Origin: an uncultured Collinsella sp.
Lineage (GTDB): Bacteria; Actinomycetota; Coriobacteriia; Coriobacteriales; Coriobacteriaceae
Length of the DNA: 7,092 nucleotides
Assembly: GCA_900551975.1 (NCBI GenBank)
Contig: URYA01000085.1
Location: 1 to 7,092, forward strand
Direction: 5' to 3'
Shown: piece by piece, positions 5,054 through 7,092 of the stretch
How positions within the stretch are numbered: position 1 is the first letter of the stretch
How the letters are laid out: each line of letters starts with the position of its first letter
Program-made: the position numbers and the translations under genes
Notes under the pieces: generated by a model
Told to the model about the DNA's origin: nothing
What the model saw: only the letters and a program-made list of their open reading frames with translations
The model's database searches: none

Positions 5054-6487
5054 CTAATTCCAAAACTGTTGATGCTCTTCGTAGGTTTGCGAGAAGTACT
5101 CCTCGTCCTGCGTAATGTAGAAATACAGGTCATCGGAGTCGGTCGGCTCAAGCGTGGCCTTAAGCGCCTCGAGCGACGGAGAGCAGATGGGCGTGGGCGG
5201 CAGGCCCTCGTGCTTATAGGTGTTATACGGACTATCGCTCTGCAGGTCGTCGGCGGTAACCTCGCCACCGGTGACATACATCATGGTCGCATCGCTGTTG
5301 AGATAGCGCAGACCGTCGAGCTTGCCGGCAAGGCGGTTGTAGAAGACCGAGGCCACGTGCGCACGTTGATCGGCGTTGAGGCCCTCGCGCTCAACGATAG
5401 AGGCCAAGTTGACGATGTCGTAGTCGGACATCTCCACACCATAGCGCTCCTTGATCTTGGCTTCGCAGCTCGCAAAGTCAAGCGACTTGTACTCGGTCTT
5501 AAACTGATCGAGCATAGCACGAATCACGTCATCGGCCGTCGGCGAATCGCCCAACGAATAAGTCTTGGGGAACAAGAAACCCTCAAGCGAGTCGTTGGCG
5601 GCGCCCTTAAGGAAGCTATAGTCGTCCACGTAGTTGGAGGCCTTGGCCTGGTTGAGGAAGTCTTCCTTAGAGATGCCGTCGTAGGCCTGGGCCACACGGT
5701 CGGCGACTTGATCGACCGTTAGGCCCTCAGGGATAGTCAGCGCATTGGAGCCCGCGTTGGGACCTTCCATGAGCTGCTGAACAACCTTGGTCGCATCCAT
5801 GAGCGTGGTAAACGAATAGGTGCCAGGCTTGAGCGACATATCGGCGTTGAGCTTTTTCACCGCCGCATAGTAATCCTTGGGATTTTCGACGATATGGTTC
5901 TCGGAGAGAATCAAGGCGATAGTATCGCCCGAAGCACCGTCGGGAATGGTCACCGTAACCTGCTGACCAGCCGTGACCTTGGTATCCCCACCGGCGAAGA
6001 AGCCCTTGACGGCCGGCACGACAAAGAAAGCGATCGCAGCAAGCGCAAGCACCGCCACCACAACGCCGATGATCATGGGAACCGGAGCACTCTTCTTTTG
6101 AGCACCGCGACGAGCATGCGTGTTGTAGCTCGAGCGGGTCGCCGGAGCAACGCCATGCGAACCGCGAGTGTGATGCGAATGCGATTGAGGGGCCTGAGTT
6201 CGCTGGGTAGGTGCCTGCTGCTTAAAGCGGGTACCGCCTGCAGGCTGGGCCGTACGAGCAGTGGGCTGCTGAGCCGCGTGAGAAGCCGAATGCTGAACAG
6301 AACGAGCAGAAGGCTGCTGACCCGTCCGTTGAACAGGTTGGGCCGAATGAGAGAAGGACTGCACCGAGCGCGCGGCAGGCTGAGCTGCGCGCTGCGTCGG
6401 CTGTGCCGGACGCTGGCCAGGCTGGGCAGGGCGCGACGCCGGCTGCCGTGTACGATTCTGCTGGCGCGGATCGGAAGCGCTAGGCAT
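5054..6487 (-). CDS. mltG: Endolytic transglycosylase MltG with long basic N-terminal tail
   Basis: MltG (YceG family) is a membrane-anchored lytic transglycosylase that cuts nascent peptidoglycan strands and is thought to set glycan length. The 477-residue protein has a cytoplasmic tail (1-133), one transmembrane helix (about 137-159), a LysM-like region (about 170-240) and the YceG catalytic domain (about 248-477). Signatures are E-G-L-T-V-D-Q-V-A (254-262), E-G-F-L-F-P-K-T-Y (302-310), L-A-S-I-V-E-R-E (361-368) with catalytic E366, V-F-Y-N-R-L (381-386), and S-P-Y-N-T-Y followed by G-L-P-P-T-P-I-C-S-P (419-437). The start at 6487 has GAGGAGG 6 nt upstream and overlaps ruvX by 8 nt. An in-frame ATG at 6544 lies inside ruvX with no ribosome site and is rejected. 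The tail has only one acidic residue, 16 Arg, and repeated A-Q-P and A-R-S-V-Q units, and is probably disordered. Confidence 0.95.
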   Translation of the reverse strand: MPSASDPRQQNRTRQPASRPAQPGQRPAQPTQRAAQPAARSVQSFSHSAQPVQRTGQQPSARSVQHSASHAAQQPTARTAQPAGGTRFKQQAPTQRTQAPQSHSHHTRGSHGVAPATRSSYNTHARRGAQKKSAPVPMIIGVVVAVLALAAIAFFVVPAVKGFFAGGDTKVTAGQQVTVTIPDGASGDTIALILSENHIVENPKDYYAAVKKLNADMSLKPGTYSFTTLMDATKVVQQLMEGPNAGSNALTIPEGLTVDQVADRVAQAYDGISKEDFLNQAKASNYVDDYSFLKGAANDSLEGFLFPKTYSLGDSPTADDVIRAMLDQFKTEYKSLDFASCEAKIKERYGVEMSDYDIVNLASIVEREGLNADQRAHVASVFYNRLAGKLDGLRYLNSDATMMYVTGGEVTADDLQSDSPYNTYKHEGLPPTPICSPSLEALKATLEPTDSDDLYFYITQDEEYFSQTYEEHQQFWN

Positions 6488-6908
6488 GCGAAACCTCCTC
6501 GTTTTTACGATCGAGCCACGTCTGCAAAAACAGGCTGGCGGCAATCATGTCGATCTTGCCCCTCATCTGCTTTTCGTTGAGGCCCTGCTCGCGCAGGATA
6601 CGCTTGGCCTCTTGCGAAGACAGACGTTCGTCCTCAAACTCCAGTGGAAGATCGAGCTTGTCGGCAATCTTTTGCGCCACGGCGGCAACGCGCTCGGCCT
6701 GGGGGCCGGGCTCACCGGCCATGGTCAAGGGACGTCCGCTAACCAGGATGTCGGGCTCATAGTCCTCGACCAGGTAGCGGAACGTCTTGGCCATACCGGT
6801 GACCTCGGCGGCCGGGAGCACCTTGACGGGCATCGCCATCATGCCATCACGGCTCGAGACGGCGATGCCGATCCTGGTCTCCCCTATGTCCAGCGCAAGC
6901 GCGACCAC
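6480..6908 (-). CDS. ruvX: RuvX/YqgF family RNase H-fold nuclease
   Basis: The 142-residue protein is a RuvX/YqgF homolog with an RNase H-like fold, variously assigned as a Holliday junction resolvase-like enzyme and as a factor in 16S rRNA 5'-end maturation. Family motifs are L-A-L-D-I-G-E-T-R-I-G-I-A-V-S (4-18) with catalytic D7, V-S-G-R-P-L-T-M-A-G (56-65), F-E-D-E-R-L-S-S (91-98) with E94 and R95, and K-I-D-M-I-A-A-S (118-125) with D120. Length is normal. Translation begins at GTG (6908), 17 nt after the alaS stop, with AGG about 8 nt before it; a TTG four codons later is possible, but it would leave only two residues before catalytic D7. Its last codons encode the strong ribosome site of mltG, tying the two genes together. 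The alaS-ruvX-mltG order is conserved across many Actinobacteria and Firmicutes. Confidence 0.94.
   Translation of the reverse strand: MVALALDIGETRIGIAVSSRDGMMAMPVKVLPAAEVTGMAKTFRYLVEDYEPDILVSGRPLTMAGEPGPQAERVAAVAQKIADKLDLPLEFEDERLSSQEAKRILREQGLNEKQMRGKIDMIAASLFLQTWLDRKNEEVSHA
6494..6500 (-). promoter_or_regulatory. Ribosome binding site of mltG inside ruvX
   Basis: GAGGAGG on the minus strand lies 6 nt before the mltG ATG at 6487 and within the final codons of ruvX (encoding E-E-V). It fixes the mltG start at 6487 over the upstream in-frame ATG and implies that ribosomes finishing ruvX can reinitiate on mltG. Confidence 0.8.
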
Positions 6909-6925
6909 AGCGACTACCTAGATTC

Positions 6926-7092
6926 TTAGGCGCCGAGCGCGGTCTTGGCGGCCGCGAGGGCATCGGCGATGCCGGCGGCATTCTTGCCACCGGCCTGGGC
7001 CATGTTGGGACGGCCACCACCGCGACCGTCGACCAGACCCGCGATCTGCTTGATCACGTTACCGGCGTGGAACCCGGCCTTCACGGCGTCAT
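6926..7092 (-). CDS. alaS: Alanyl-tRNA synthetase, C-terminal end (5' part outside window)
   Basis: Only the last 54 residues and the TAA stop are in the window. They match the C-terminal C-Ala/DHHA1 domain of alanyl-tRNA synthetase: A-G-F-H-A-G-N-V-I-K-Q-I-A-G-L-V (5-20), then the glycine-rich D-G-R-G-G-G-R-P-N-M-A-Q-A-G-G-K (21-36), and a final Ala-rich helix ending L-G-A. This domain helps bind tRNA-Ala and align the editing site. The identification rests on the G-G-G-R-P-x-M-A-Q-A-G-G-K signature, which is distinctive for AlaS (free-standing DHHA1 proteins are the alternative), and on its position directly upstream of ruvX, the usual arrangement. Confidence 0.92.
   Translation of the reverse strand, partial: DAVKAGFHAGNVIKQIAGLVDGRGGGRPNMAQAGGKNAAGIADALAAAKTALGA

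Noticed and set aside
4730..5722. Open frame of 330 codons on the plus strand
   Set aside because: It lies antisense across yqeG and mltG, both with clear family motifs. Long antisense frames are common in GC-rich genes, and the translation shows no recognisable domain.
1..7092. CRISPR array, tRNA/rRNA gene, insertion sequence, phage or defence genes
   Set aside because: Nothing of these kinds was seen: no regularly spaced repeats, no tRNA-like cloverleaf, no transposase-like protein. The window is a conserved housekeeping region.

Overview
The window is a tightly packed, single-strand gene block of about 60% GC (estimated by eye). All ten genes read on the minus strand, so transcription runs from position 7092 toward 1. 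Gene order, base composition and protein style point to a Gram-positive actinobacterium, most likely class Coriobacteriia (a Collinsella- or Olsenella-like gut anaerobe). The taxon is inferred from synteny and protein character, with no database match behind it.

In transcription order, the first block is alaS (3' end only), ruvX, mltG, a YqeG-type HAD phosphatase, aroK and an aroB-like gene. Junctions are 17 nt or shorter, and two pairs overlap (ruvX/mltG by 8 nt, aroK/aroB-like by ATGA), so this looks like one operon. A 132-nt gap holding a long hairpin follows, then pepP/pepQ (M24 peptidase), which ends in a strong intrinsic terminator. A third unit follows: efp, with a good -10 box, then an Asp23/Gls24-family gene and nusB, which runs off the window end at position 1.

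The order matches the old actinobacterial superoperon known from Mycobacterium tuberculosis (alaS-ruvX-mltG-aroE ... aroC-aroK-aroB-aroQ-pepQ-efp-nusB). Here aroE, aroC and aroQ are absent and a yqeG gene sits between mltG and aroK. The genes mix housekeeping roles: tRNA charging, resolvase-like RNA/DNA processing, septal peptidoglycan strand release, aromatic biosynthesis, dipeptide turnover, polyproline translation rescue, envelope/lipid-linked Asp23 function and antitermination.

The most unusual item is the aroB-like gene. It aligns almost without gaps to dehydroquinate synthase along its length but lacks the NAD glycine loop, all three zinc ligands and most substrate-binding lysines, while its partner AroK keeps every catalytic motif. 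It also carries a four-cysteine cluster and an acidic stretch not typical of AroB. This is the best candidate here for an undescribed function. No RNA genes, mobile elements or CRISPR arrays were seen.
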